From positions 7,440,001 to 7,504,000 of the forward strand of contig NZ_AP025739.1 of the NCBI RefSeq assembly GCF_003574315.2: a stretch of 64,000 nt of DNA. Direction: 5' to 3'. The DNA comes from Capsulimonas corticalis. Its GTDB lineage: Bacteria; Armatimonadota; Armatimonadia; Armatimonadales; Capsulimonadaceae. The position numbers and the translations under genes were made by a program. Within the stretch, counting starts at the first letter, position 1; every line of letters starts with the position of its first letter. The notes under the pieces were generated by a model, which worked only from the letters and a program-made list of their open reading frames with translations, was not told where the DNA came from and searched no databases. Of this stretch, positions 16,879 to 23,874 are shown piece by piece.

Positions 16879-16946
16879 CGCAAGATCTCGGAAGCCGGCG
16901 GCCATCGTCTCGTTCTATACTCAGAACGAAACGGCGGCCGCCGTTT
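16879..16946 (+). promoter_or_regulatory. Conserved promoter/operator element, module copy 2
   Basis: Counterpart of 14814-14882. Here the -10 is TATACT (16916-16921) and the distance to the downstream ATG (about 75 bases) is the same as in copy 1. Block-wise conservation while flanking bases have diverged indicates selection on the element. Confidence 0.6.
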
Positions 16947-16996
16947 TCGTGCGCGTTTCGCGCTCGGATGAACAGTTCTGAGAAAGGTGAAAAAAG

Positions 16997-18010
16997 ATGA
17001 AATCCTATTATATCGGCGATGGAGACGGTCTGGAGGCTCTGACGCTCATCGACCGCCCCGAACCGGCCGCCGAGCCGGGCCGCGTGGTCGTGCGCATGCG
17101 CGCCTTTTCGCTCAACTATCGGGATGTGGAGATCGCGAACGGCCGGTATGGCGCCGGCCAGAGTCCCCGCCATCTCGTCCCGCTGTCGGACGGCGTGGGC
17201 GAGGTGGTCGCGGTCGGCGCGGGCGTCACGCGCCTCGCCGTCGGCGACCGTGTGACGGCGGCGTTCATGCAGGAGTGGATCGACGGCGCGTTTGACGCCG
17301 GCGTTCACAAATCCGCGCTCGGCGGCTCCATCGACGGCGTCTTCGCGGAGTATGTCTCTTTCCCGGATTACGGCCTCGTCAAGGTCCCGGGCTATCTGAC
17401 GGACGAAGAGGCGGCGACGCTGACCTGCGCCGGCGTGACCGCCTGGAACGCGTTATTCGTCGCCGGCAACGCGAAACCCGGCCAGACGATCGTGATCCTG
17501 GGAACGGGCGGCGTCGCCATCTTCGCCCTGCAATTCGCCAAGCTCGCCGGTCTCAAAACCATCGTCACCAGCGGATCCGACGAAAAGCTCGCCCGCGCCG
17601 CCGCGCTTGGCGCCGACTTTGGAATTAACTATCGCGCCACCCCCGACTGGGACGAAGAAGTCTTAAAACTCACCGACGGGCGCGGCGCGGAGATCGTCGT
17701 CGAGATCGGCGGCGAAAACACGCTCCCCCACTCCATCCGCGCCGCGCGCGGACTCGGCTACATCCCCGTCATCGGTTACGTCTCCGGCAAAAGCTTCACC
17801 CTATCGCTCATGCCGCTCTTTCTCAAGAACCTGAACATTCGAGGAATCAGCGTCGGATCGCGCCGGATGTTTGAGCAGATGAATGAGACGCTCGCCCAGC
17901 GCGAACTGCATCCCGTGGTCGACCGCGTGTTTGAGTTTGGAGAAGCGCGCGCGGCGTTTGAGTATCTGGAGAGCGGCAAGCACTTCGGAAAAGTCGTGAT
18001 CCGGGCGTAA
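16997..18010 (+). CDS. Zinc-independent MDR oxidoreductase, module copy 2
   Basis: A 337-residue paralogue of 14930-15940 with the same domain order: GroES-like (VVRMRAFSLNYRDVEIANGRYG) and Rossmann fold (IVILGTGGVAIFALQFAKLAGLKTIVTSGS). The C-termini of the two copies are almost the same (LESGKHFGKVVIRA). No zinc ligands are visible. AGAAAGGTG precedes the ATG. Most changes lie in the substrate-domain loops and in the nucleotide-domain helices, so a related but different substrate is possible. Confidence 0.88.
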   Translation: MKSYYIGDGDGLEALTLIDRPEPAAEPGRVVVRMRAFSLNYRDVEIANGRYGAGQSPRHLVPLSDGVGEVVAVGAGVTRLAVGDRVTAAFMQEWIDGAFDAGVHKSALGGSIDGVFAEYVSFPDYGLVKVPGYLTDEEAATLTCAGVTAWNALFVAGNAKPGQTIVILGTGGVAIFALQFAKLAGLKTIVTSGSDEKLARAAALGADFGINYRATPDWDEEVLKLTDGRGAEIVVEIGGENTLPHSIRAARGLGYIPVIGYVSGKSFTLSLMPLFLKNLNIRGISVGSRRMFEQMNETLAQRELHPVVDRVFEFGEARAAFEYLESGKHFGKVVIRA

Positions 18011-18060
18011 ACGCCTCGTTCACACACAGGTGCTCACGGAGAAAAACAAAGGATTTAGGT

Positions 18061-19074
18061 ATGGATACGATCGTAAAATTTCATCAACTCGGCGGACCGG
18101 AAGTGCTCACGCTGGAGCAGTTCCCCTCGCCTCAGCCACAAGCAAATGAAGTCAGAATCCAAGTCGAAGCGTTCGGTCTCAATCGCGCGGAAGCGCTGTT
18201 CCGGCGCGGGCAGTATCTGGAGCAGCCGGCGTTCCCGTCCAAGATCGGGATTGAGGCCGCCGGCGTCGTCGAGAGCGTCGGACCAGGCGTCACCCAGGTG
18301 CGCGTCGGCGACCGCGTCGCCGTGGCGCCAGGGCAAAGCATGGCGCAATACGGAACGCACGGCGACGCGGCGATTGTGCCCGCCTCCGTGCTGGTGAAGT
18401 ATCCGGAGAGCCTCTCGCCCATCGAAGCGGCGGCATCCTTCATGCAATACCTCACCGCCTACTTCGCCTTTGTGGAGCTTGCCAACGTCCAGCCGGGACA
18501 AACCATTCTGATCACCGCCGCCTCCAGCAGCACGGGCGTCGCCGCCATCGAATTGGCGCACCTGCTGGGCGCGAAGGCGATCGCCACAACGCGAACGCAG
18601 GCAAAGCGCCAGGCTGTCTTAAACGCGGGAGCGGACGACGTCATTGTCACGGAGGAAGAGAATTTGCCCGAACGCGTGAAGGAGATCACCGGAGGCAAGG
18701 GCGCCGATCTGATTTACGATCCCATCGCCGGCGCCTCGCTTCCCCTGCTCGCGGAATCCGTCGCCTGGGGCGGTCAGATCATCCTTTATGGCTTTTTGGA
18801 CGATGCGCCAACAGAATTCCCTTTGTTCAGCGCATTCTTCCGAAACTTCGTATTGCGAACGTATATGATCTACAACTTTACAGGGCACGCCGGGTTAGGC
18901 ATCGCCCGGAACGAGACTGCCTATCAGAAAGGCGTGGCGTTTGTGGTGAAAGCGCTCGCCGAAGGAGCGCTGAAGCCGGTGATCGCGAAGACTTTCCCAC
19001 TGGAGGAGATCGTTCAGGCGCACCAGTATCTTGAGTCGAATCAGCAAATTGGGAAGATCGTGGTGACGGTGTAA
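18061..19074 (+). CDS. Third MDR oxidoreductase (zinc-dependent-family name, quinone-reductase type)
   Basis: A 337-residue medium-chain reductase, more distant from the two module copies. GroES-like part: QVEAFGLNRAEALFRRGQY, IGIEAAGVVESVGPGVTQVRVGDRV; cofactor part: ILITAASSSTGVAAIELAHLLGAKAIATTRT, with Ser residues in place of a classical GxGxxG, as in some NADPH quinone reductases. The catalytic zinc ligands are not present. It lies 50 bases after module copy 2, with no AraC gene of its own, and may share that transcript. Confidence 0.85.
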   Translation: MDTIVKFHQLGGPEVLTLEQFPSPQPQANEVRIQVEAFGLNRAEALFRRGQYLEQPAFPSKIGIEAAGVVESVGPGVTQVRVGDRVAVAPGQSMAQYGTHGDAAIVPASVLVKYPESLSPIEAAASFMQYLTAYFAFVELANVQPGQTILITAASSSTGVAAIELAHLLGAKAIATTRTQAKRQAVLNAGADDVIVTEEENLPERVKEITGGKGADLIYDPIAGASLPLLAESVAWGGQIILYGFLDDAPTEFPLFSAFFRNFVLRTYMIYNFTGHAGLGIARNETAYQKGVAFVVKALAEGALKPVIAKTFPLEEIVQAHQYLESNQQIGKIVVTV

Positions 19075-19107
19075 ACGGAGTGATTTATTGTTGGGGCTTC
19101 GAAGAAC

Positions 19108-19247
19108 GGCCCTCACCCCCACCCCTCTCCCAATTCTGGGAGAAGGGAGTAAGATTTGGATCTTTGATCCAAAAGATCTTAGCTGAAAACTCTGCCTCTG
19201 ACTCCCCCTCTCCCAGAATTGGGAGAGGGGGCTGGGGGGTGAGGGCC
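19108..19247. repeat. Large nested inverted repeat, family A copy 2
   Basis: A 140-bp element with the same design as 13065-13207: outer GGCCCTC/GAGGGCC ends, C-rich arms, and an internal small palindrome in each arm (CTCCCAATTCTGGGAG and its near-complement). It sits between convergent genes. The two copies share the central GACTCCCCCTCTCCCA block but differ at the hairpin tips in complementary fashion. Confidence 0.85.
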
Positions 19248-19262
19248 GAATCTTCCAGGTAA

Positions 19263-19916
19263 CTAAACCGCCCCCGCAAGCCACTCCCGCAATTCCCCCA
19301 CGCTCTTCAATAACGCGTCCGGCGACATTGCCGCAAGCTTCGCCGCGTCGGTAGAATCTGCCCACGCCGCGCCGATCACCCGAACGCCGACTTCGCGGGC
19401 AGCGGTGACGTCGGAGGGCGCGTCGCCGACGTAGACGACGTCGGCGGGCGTCATCGCCCACTCCGCCAGCACTTCACGGATCGCTTGGGGTTTGATCGAG
19501 CCTTCGGGCGATCCCGGTTTGACAATCTCAAAGTGACCGTTCAGCTCCAGACGCCGCAGGGAGATGGCGGCGCTCTGCGCGCCTTTTCCCGTCACGATCG
19601 CCACCAGGACGCCCCGCGCGCGCAGCCAGTCCAGCAATGCAATGACGCCCGGAAACGGGCCGGGGCAGAGATCGTGCACGCGCTCGTATTCCGCGAGGTA
19701 GGTGGCGAGACAGGCTTGCCAGTCGCCGGGAATCGCCTTGCGGATGCACCCTTCCTCATTGGGGCCGAACATCGCCTCGATCTCCGCATCGGAAAGATGA
19801 CGGTCGGCGTGCACCGCGAAGGCGTGGCGGAAGGCGGCGAAGATCACAGGGAAGGTGTCGGCGAGCGTGCCGTCGAGGTCAAAAATGACGCCGCGCACGG
19901 GGGCGGTGGTGGGCAT
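19263..19916 (-). CDS. HAD-superfamily hydrolase (phosphoglycolate-phosphatase-like)
   Basis: A 217-residue HAD phosphatase. Motif I is VIFDLDGTLADT, motif II is VAIVTGKG, the motif III lysine is probably in SIKPQAI and motif IV is VVYVGDAPSDVTAA. The alpha-helical cap inserted after motif I (FRHAFAVHADRHLSDAEIEAMFG) is of the phosphoglycolate phosphatase/beta-phosphoglucomutase type. The ATG at 19916 with AAGGAGA upstream is preferred over the longer frame, which would run into the divergent promoter. Substrate not determinable. Confidence 0.88.
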   Translation of the reverse strand: MPTTAPVRGVIFDLDGTLADTFPVIFAAFRHAFAVHADRHLSDAEIEAMFGPNEEGCIRKAIPGDWQACLATYLAEYERVHDLCPGPFPGVIALLDWLRARGVLVAIVTGKGAQSAAISLRRLELNGHFEIVKPGSPEGSIKPQAIREVLAEWAMTPADVVYVGDAPSDVTAAREVGVRVIGAAWADSTDAAKLAAMSPDALLKSVGELREWLAGAV

Positions 19917-19964
19917 GGAAAATCTCCTTTTCGTCGCCTCATGGTACCTTAAGAAAAATAAGAC

Positions 19965-19993
19965 TTGACATTTACTATGTATGCATATATAAT
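19965..19993 (+). promoter_or_regulatory. Consensus sigma-70 promoter of the EVE-MarR operon
   Basis: TTGACA at 19965-19970, a 17-bp spacer and TATAAT at 19988-19993: both hexamers match the consensus exactly. The transcription start is expected near 20000, followed by CAGGAG (20016-20021) before the ATG at 20029. The promoter is embedded in the 39-bp palindrome described separately. Confidence 0.9.
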
Positions 19994-20008
19994 GCATACA
20001 TAGTAAAT
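19970..20008. promoter_or_regulatory. 39-bp palindromic operator over the EVE-MarR promoter
   Basis: ATTTACTATGTATGCAT (19970-19986) and its perfect complement (19992-20008) flank a 5-bp centre. The palindrome covers the spacer, the -10 box and the initiation region, so a bound dimer would block RNA polymerase. The MarR-family protein encoded in the operon is the obvious candidate, which is inference from position. Confidence 0.85.
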
Positions 20009-20028
20009 TTACACTTCAGGAGAAGCTC

Positions 20029-20460
20029 ATGGACACACGGTACTGGATCGGCGTCGTTTCACAGTCTCATGTTGAGCGCGGCGTGGCGGGCGGCTTCGCG
20101 CAGCTTTGCCACGGCAAATGCGCGCCGCTGCGCCGGATGAATGTCGGCGACTGGCTCGTTTATTACTCTCCCAAAACAGACATGACGGACGGTGAGCCGC
20201 TGCAAATGTTCACGGCGATCGGCCAGGTCGTCGGTGAAAGCGCTTATGAGTACGAGATGAGCCCGAAGTTTATCCCGTTCCGCCGCGACATTGTTTACGC
20301 GGCCTGCAAGCCGGCGGCCATCCAGCCGCTGCTGCCCCGCCTGTCGTTCATTCACGATGTCAAACGCTGGGGCTACCCATTCCGCAGCGGTCACTTCGAA
20401 ATGACGAAGGCGGATTTCGATCTGATCGCCCAGCAAATGGAGGTTCACCATGCGGAATGA
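20029..20460 (+). CDS. EVE-domain protein
   Basis: A 143-residue single EVE domain (PUA-like fold). Landmarks are YWIGVVSQSHVERGVAGGFAQLCHGK, MNVGDWLVYYSPK, FTAIGQVVGESAYEY and the late aromatic segment RWGYPFRSGHFEM. EVE domains form aromatic cages that bind modified bases in DNA or RNA (for example 5-methylcytosine derivatives), and stand-alone versions are common next to regulators. First gene of a three-gene operon; its 3' end overlaps the MarR gene by 11 bases. Confidence 0.88.
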   Translation: MDTRYWIGVVSQSHVERGVAGGFAQLCHGKCAPLRRMNVGDWLVYYSPKTDMTDGEPLQMFTAIGQVVGESAYEYEMSPKFIPFRRDIVYAACKPAAIQPLLPRLSFIHDVKRWGYPFRSGHFEMTKADFDLIAQQMEVHHAE

Positions 20461-20917
20461 GCGCGAGCCGTTTTCCGTGGAGGACGCCGATGACAGCACC
20501 GGATTTTTGCTCTGGCAGGTGACGGCGATCTGGCAGCGCGCCATTGCCGCCGCGCTGCGCCCGCACGATTTCACCCAGGTGCAGTACGCCCTGCTGGCGA
20601 GCCTGCTCTGGATGTCCGGCCGGGAAGAGTGGATCACGCAGACGATGCTGGCGCGGCATGCGAAGCTGGACATGATGATGACGTCCCAGGTGCTGCGCGC
20701 GATGGAGACAAAGGGTCTCGTCGAGCGGCGCGCGCACCCCACCGACACGCGCGCCAAGGTTCTGATGCTGACGGAAAGCGGCGCGGAGCGCATTCGCAAA
20801 GCCATCCCGGAAGTCGAGAAGGCCGACGCCGAGTTTTTTCAGGCGGTCTGTTCGCAGCGGCGTGAGTTCCACGCCTCGCTGCGCGCATTGATCGAACAAG
20901 CCAAAGATCCAAAATAA
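20450..20917 (+). CDS. MarR-family transcriptional regulator
   Basis: A 155-residue winged-helix regulator. Dimerisation helix FLLWQVTAIWQRAIAAAL, recognition region TQTMLARHAKLDMMMTSQVLRAMETKGLVERR and wing AHPTDTRAKVLMLTESG are textbook MarR. Its gene overlaps the EVE gene and is downstream of the palindromic operator at 19970-20008, so autorepression with release by a small ligand is likely. The possible ligand is unknown. Confidence 0.92.
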   Translation: MRNEREPFSVEDADDSTGFLLWQVTAIWQRAIAAALRPHDFTQVQYALLASLLWMSGREEWITQTMLARHAKLDMMMTSQVLRAMETKGLVERRAHPTDTRAKVLMLTESGAERIRKAIPEVEKADAEFFQAVCSQRREFHASLRALIEQAKDPK

Positions 20918-20944
20918 TCAAGGTCCCAAATAACGAGGAGAGAG

Positions 20945-21367
20945 ATGATGTGGCGTTCCCACTATGAAACAACGACGGATGTTCCGGCGGAAACCCTGTA
21001 CCGCGTGATTTCAGATATCGAGAATTGGAGCCGGTGGGACGACGAGCTGGAATTCGTTCGTATGGAGGGCGATGTGCGCCCAGGCGCGCGGTTTGTTCTG
21101 AAACCTAAAGGCGGTCCCAACGTCTCGATGTCCATCGAATCCGTTCTGCCGCCAAGCCGCCTGGTCGATATCGCCTATCTTCCCGGGGCGAAGCTCAGAA
21201 CAATCCATGAGTTTTTACCCGCAGGCAATCAAACGACCGTGCGGTTCACGCTGGAAATCTGGGGAATTCTTGGGTTCTTGTGGCGCAAGGCCGTTGGGGA
21301 AAAGCAAATCGCAGGAGCGGCGGCGCAAATCGAGGCGCTCGCGCGTTACGCCCGGAGTCTCGATTGA
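20945..21367 (+). CDS. SRPBCC-family (polyketide cyclase/START-like) protein
   Basis: A 140-residue helix-grip protein: TTDVPAETLYRVISDIENWSRWDDELEFVRMEG is the SRPBCC opening and the C-terminal helix IAGAAAQIEALARYARSL closes the pocket. Such proteins bind hydrophobic ligands. Third gene of the EVE-MarR operon, 27 bases after the MarR stop, with GAGGAGAG before the start (ATG at 20945 or 20948). It may bind the ligand sensed by the MarR protein, which is inference. Confidence 0.8.
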   Translation: MMWRSHYETTTDVPAETLYRVISDIENWSRWDDELEFVRMEGDVRPGARFVLKPKGGPNVSMSIESVLPPSRLVDIAYLPGAKLRTIHEFLPAGNQTTVRFTLEIWGILGFLWRKAVGEKQIAGAAAQIEALARYARSLD

Positions 21368-21376
21368 CGCGTCCCG

Positions 21377-21420
21377 CCCCAGCCCTGCGAACACTGCGCG
21401 GGGCTGGGGATTTGGATTTA
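21377..21420. terminator. Bidirectional terminator between SRPBCC and PhoU genes
   Basis: CCCCAGCCC (21377-21385) pairs with GGGCTGGGG (21401-21409) and is followed by ATTTGGATTTA on the plus strand. It lies between convergent genes. Confidence 0.6.
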
Positions 21421-22122
21421 CGCGGCCGGCAAAGCGCGCGTCGAACGGCCGGTCATGACGTAGGAGAGGCGCTCACTGATATCGACGGCCAGCTCGGCAA
21501 TTTCTCCGAGGTGATGGGCTGCGGACAGCAGGTAGGACGCCGTGACGCCGGCGGTGGATCCATGCTCCAGCGCCGCCTGCGTGGATGTCTCCAGGCGATC
21601 CAGCGCGTCTTCCGCCTCCAGGCCGCTCAAGATTACTTCCGACGCCCCGCAGAGTTCTTGTGTGTCAAGAATGGCGCTCACCGCTTGCATCATGCCGCGC
21701 GCCACGCCGATCAGATGGAGAAGGTCGTTCGGCGCCTGCCCCCGACCGCTCATCGGCAGCCGGGAGGTGATCCGAGCGATCTTCCGCGCGTGCTCGCCGA
21801 TCCGCTGAAGGTCCATCGCGATGGTCACGGCGCCGCTGATCTGCCGAAGGTCCCGGCCTACCGGCTGCTGCAAGGCGATGATCTCCAAACAATGCTTTTC
21901 GATTTCGATCTCGCAAAGATCCACGGTCTCGGCCCCGCGCAGCATGATCTCCGCCATTTCCGTATTGCCATAGGCGAGCGCCTGCGTCGCCTGCGCCAGC
22001 AGCGCATCCACCGTCGTCGCCATCCGGGTCAGCGAAGCCGACAGCGTCTTCAATTCTTCACAGTAATGTTTGCGTGTCATTTGCTCCCGCTCCACCCCTT
22101 TCTCTGTACTGGCGGTCGTCAC
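21418..22122 (-). CDS. PhoU-family phosphate regulator protein
   Basis: A 234-residue PhoU-like protein with two three-helix bundle repeats: first KTLSASLTRMATTVDALLAQATQAL ... VDLCEIEIEKHCLEIIALQQPVGRDLRQISGAVTIAMDLQRIGEHARKIA, second ending AAHHLGEIAELAVDISERLSYVMTGR. The E-x-x-x-D/R-x-G-E-H-A helices are the metal-binding PhoU signature. The GTG at 22122 overlaps the ArsR stop as GTGA and has GAGG upstream; an in-frame ATG at 22080 is the alternative. No pst transporter or phoR/phoB genes lie in the window, so the partner is unclear. Confidence 0.88.
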   Translation of the reverse strand: MTTASTEKGVEREQMTRKHYCEELKTLSASLTRMATTVDALLAQATQALAYGNTEMAEIMLRGAETVDLCEIEIEKHCLEIIALQQPVGRDLRQISGAVTIAMDLQRIGEHARKIARITSRLPMSGRGQAPNDLLHLIGVARGMMQAVSAILDTQELCGASEVILSGLEAEDALDRLETSTQAALEHGSTAGVTASYLLSAAHHLGEIAELAVDISERLSYVMTGRSTRALPAA

Positions 22123-22526
22123 GCCGCCTCGGAAATCTCTATGTCACGATCGCCGGACACGTCATCCGAAAGCGGGGCCGCGTCCGTGCTGGCCAGAAAC
22201 TCCGACAGCGCGTCGATCGCCTTCTGCGAGACGCCGCAGACCATGGTCTTGCCCTGCCGATGGATCGAGATCAGGCCCGCGAGACGCATCTCCTTGAGAT
22301 GATGCGAAACCTTGGCGGTGATCTTTTTCGATCCGCTCACGACGCGAGAAACTTCGCCGACCGTAGGACCGACTGACATCCATTTGTCCTCGCCGTCCTC
22401 CACGGTGACGGGCCAGCACCGGTGACGCAAATAGCGGAAGATCCGAATACGCGTCGGATCTCCCAGCGTTTTGAACATCAGCGCCAGATCCTTGGCCGAT
22501 TCGACCGTTTTCTCTTTTTTTGGCAT
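22119..22526 (-). CDS. ArsR-family transcriptional regulator
   Basis: A 135-residue winged-helix regulator: ALMFKTLGDPTRIRIFRYLRHR is the ArsR opening, and GSKKITAKVSHHLKEMRLAGLISIHRQGKTMVCGVSQKA is the recognition helix and wing. The classic CxC metal site of arsenic sensors is not present, although C37 and C97 exist. A C-terminal acidic tail of about 20 residues is added. It forms a translationally coupled operon with the PhoU gene. Upstream, AATAATATT centred in an AT-rich run may be its operator. Confidence 0.88.
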   Translation of the reverse strand: MPKKEKTVESAKDLALMFKTLGDPTRIRIFRYLRHRCWPVTVEDGEDKWMSVGPTVGEVSRVVSGSKKITAKVSHHLKEMRLAGLISIHRQGKTMVCGVSQKAIDALSEFLASTDAAPLSDDVSGDRDIEISEAA

Positions 22527-22670
22527 CTTACAATAATATTACCACATTTCGCATACCGTTTGAATGTTCAGCGTACTGATGGCGATTTCCCCGTAACAAT
22601 TCTTCTGGCAATCTGCCGATAATGGATTACCCGCGCCCAAAGAGACACGCATCCCCGCGCGGAAAAAGCG

Positions 22671-22699
22671 TTGAAGATCCTGGGGCGCCATGGTATGAT
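22671..22699 (+). promoter_or_regulatory. Promoter of the GAF-HATPase gene
   Basis: TTGAAG (22671-22676), 17-bp spacer, TATGAT (22694-22699). The predicted start of transcription is about 22706, so the coding region must begin at one of the GTG codons just downstream. Confidence 0.65.
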
Positions 22700-22708
22700 A
22701 GTACCGAT

Positions 22709-23860
22709 GTGTCTCAGAAAGATTGCGTGGTCCGTGTGAGCAAATCCCATATTCCAACAACTGCCGCCGCACAGAGTTCTTTTCCCCAGGACAAGGCGAC
22801 GATCGATTTGATGAATGAGACTGTGCGCCGGCAATCGATTTTGATCGCCACGCAGCACGAGATCGCTCATGCGGAGCGCGAGCTGGACGCCGTGCTGTCG
22901 ATTGTCACGCGCCGCGCGCAGGAGCTTTCCGAGGCGGACGGCGCCGTGGTGGAGATGGCCGACGGCGATGAAATGGTTTACCGGTCGGCGAGCGGCTCCG
23001 CCGCCCAGCAGATCGGAATGCGCCTGAGCCGCCACACCAGCCTTTCCGGCCGGTGCGTGGGCGAAAGCCGCGTGCTTTCCTGTGAGGATAGTGAGACCGA
23101 TCCGCGCGTCAACCGTGAAGCCTGTCGCAAGGTCGGCCTGCGCTCCATGGTGGTCGTGCCGCTGCAATTTCTGGGGCAGACGATCGGCGTGCTCAAGGTT
23201 TACTCGTCCCGCCCGAACGCCTTTGGCGACGCGGTTCTGCCGCTGCTGGAGATGATGGTGAGTTTGATCGTGGCCGCGATGAGCGCCGTCTCCGAGGCCG
23301 AAGCGCGCAAGGCGCTATCGATCAGCGAAGCGCGGCAGCAGACTTTGCTGCGCGATGTGCTCGCGAGCGTCACCGAAGGAAAGCTGCGGCTTTGCAGCTG
23401 CGCCGATGATCTGCCGGAGCCGCTGACGCCGTTCGGCCAGCCGGTCACCCTGGCGGAAAGAATGGGCCTATGCGAGCTGCGCAATTTGGCGCAGGAAGCG
23501 GCCCGGTTCGCCGGCCACCCGGAAAGCCGTCAGAGCGATATCGCCACGGCCGCCAGCGAAGCGGGAATGAACGCCATGGTCCACGGCGGCGGCGGCGTCG
23601 CTCGGGTCTTCACTGGAGCAAATGGGATCGTGCGGATCCGCGTGGAAGACCATGGATCGGGGATCGCCATGGAAAACCTGCCCAAAGCAACCCTCGCCCG
23701 CGGCTTCAGCACTAAAGCGACCCTGGGGCACGGCCTCAAAATGATGCTGGAAACCAGCGACCGTCTGTACCTCTTGACCGGCCCCAGCGGCACCACCGTG
23801 GTCATCGAACAAGAAGAAAATCCCCCGCTCCCCGCCTGGCTCGCCGACGCCTTCGAATAA
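22709..23860 (+). CDS. GAF-domain sensor with RsbW-like HATPase domain
   Basis: About 383 residues. A coiled segment is followed by a GAF domain (ADGAVVEMADGDEMVYRSASG ... LSGRCVGESRVLSCEDSETDPRVN ... RSMVVVPLQFLGQTIGVLKVY), a linker LLRDVLASVTEGKLRL, and a C-terminal ATPase of the serine-kinase/anti-sigma type: N box SEAGMNAMVHGGGG, G1 box VEDHGSGI, G2 HGLKMMLETSD. No phospho-accepting histidine domain is present, so it is not a standard sensor kinase but probably a switch kinase acting on an anti-anti-sigma-like partner. GTG at 22709 is preferred from the promoter position; GTG 22727 or 22736 are alternatives. Convergent with a paralogue. Confidence 0.82.
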   Translation: MSQKDCVVRVSKSHIPTTAAAQSSFPQDKATIDLMNETVRRQSILIATQHEIAHAERELDAVLSIVTRRAQELSEADGAVVEMADGDEMVYRSASGSAAQQIGMRLSRHTSLSGRCVGESRVLSCEDSETDPRVNREACRKVGLRSMVVVPLQFLGQTIGVLKVYSSRPNAFGDAVLPLLEMMVSLIVAAMSAVSEAEARKALSISEARQQTLLRDVLASVTEGKLRLCSCADDLPEPLTPFGQPVTLAERMGLCELRNLAQEAARFAGHPESRQSDIATAASEAGMNAMVHGGGGVARVFTGANGIVRIRVEDHGSGIAMENLPKATLARGFSTKATLGHGLKMMLETSDRLYLLTGPSGTTVVIEQEENPPLPAWLADAFE

Positions 23861-23874
23861 GCCATCCCCCGGCT

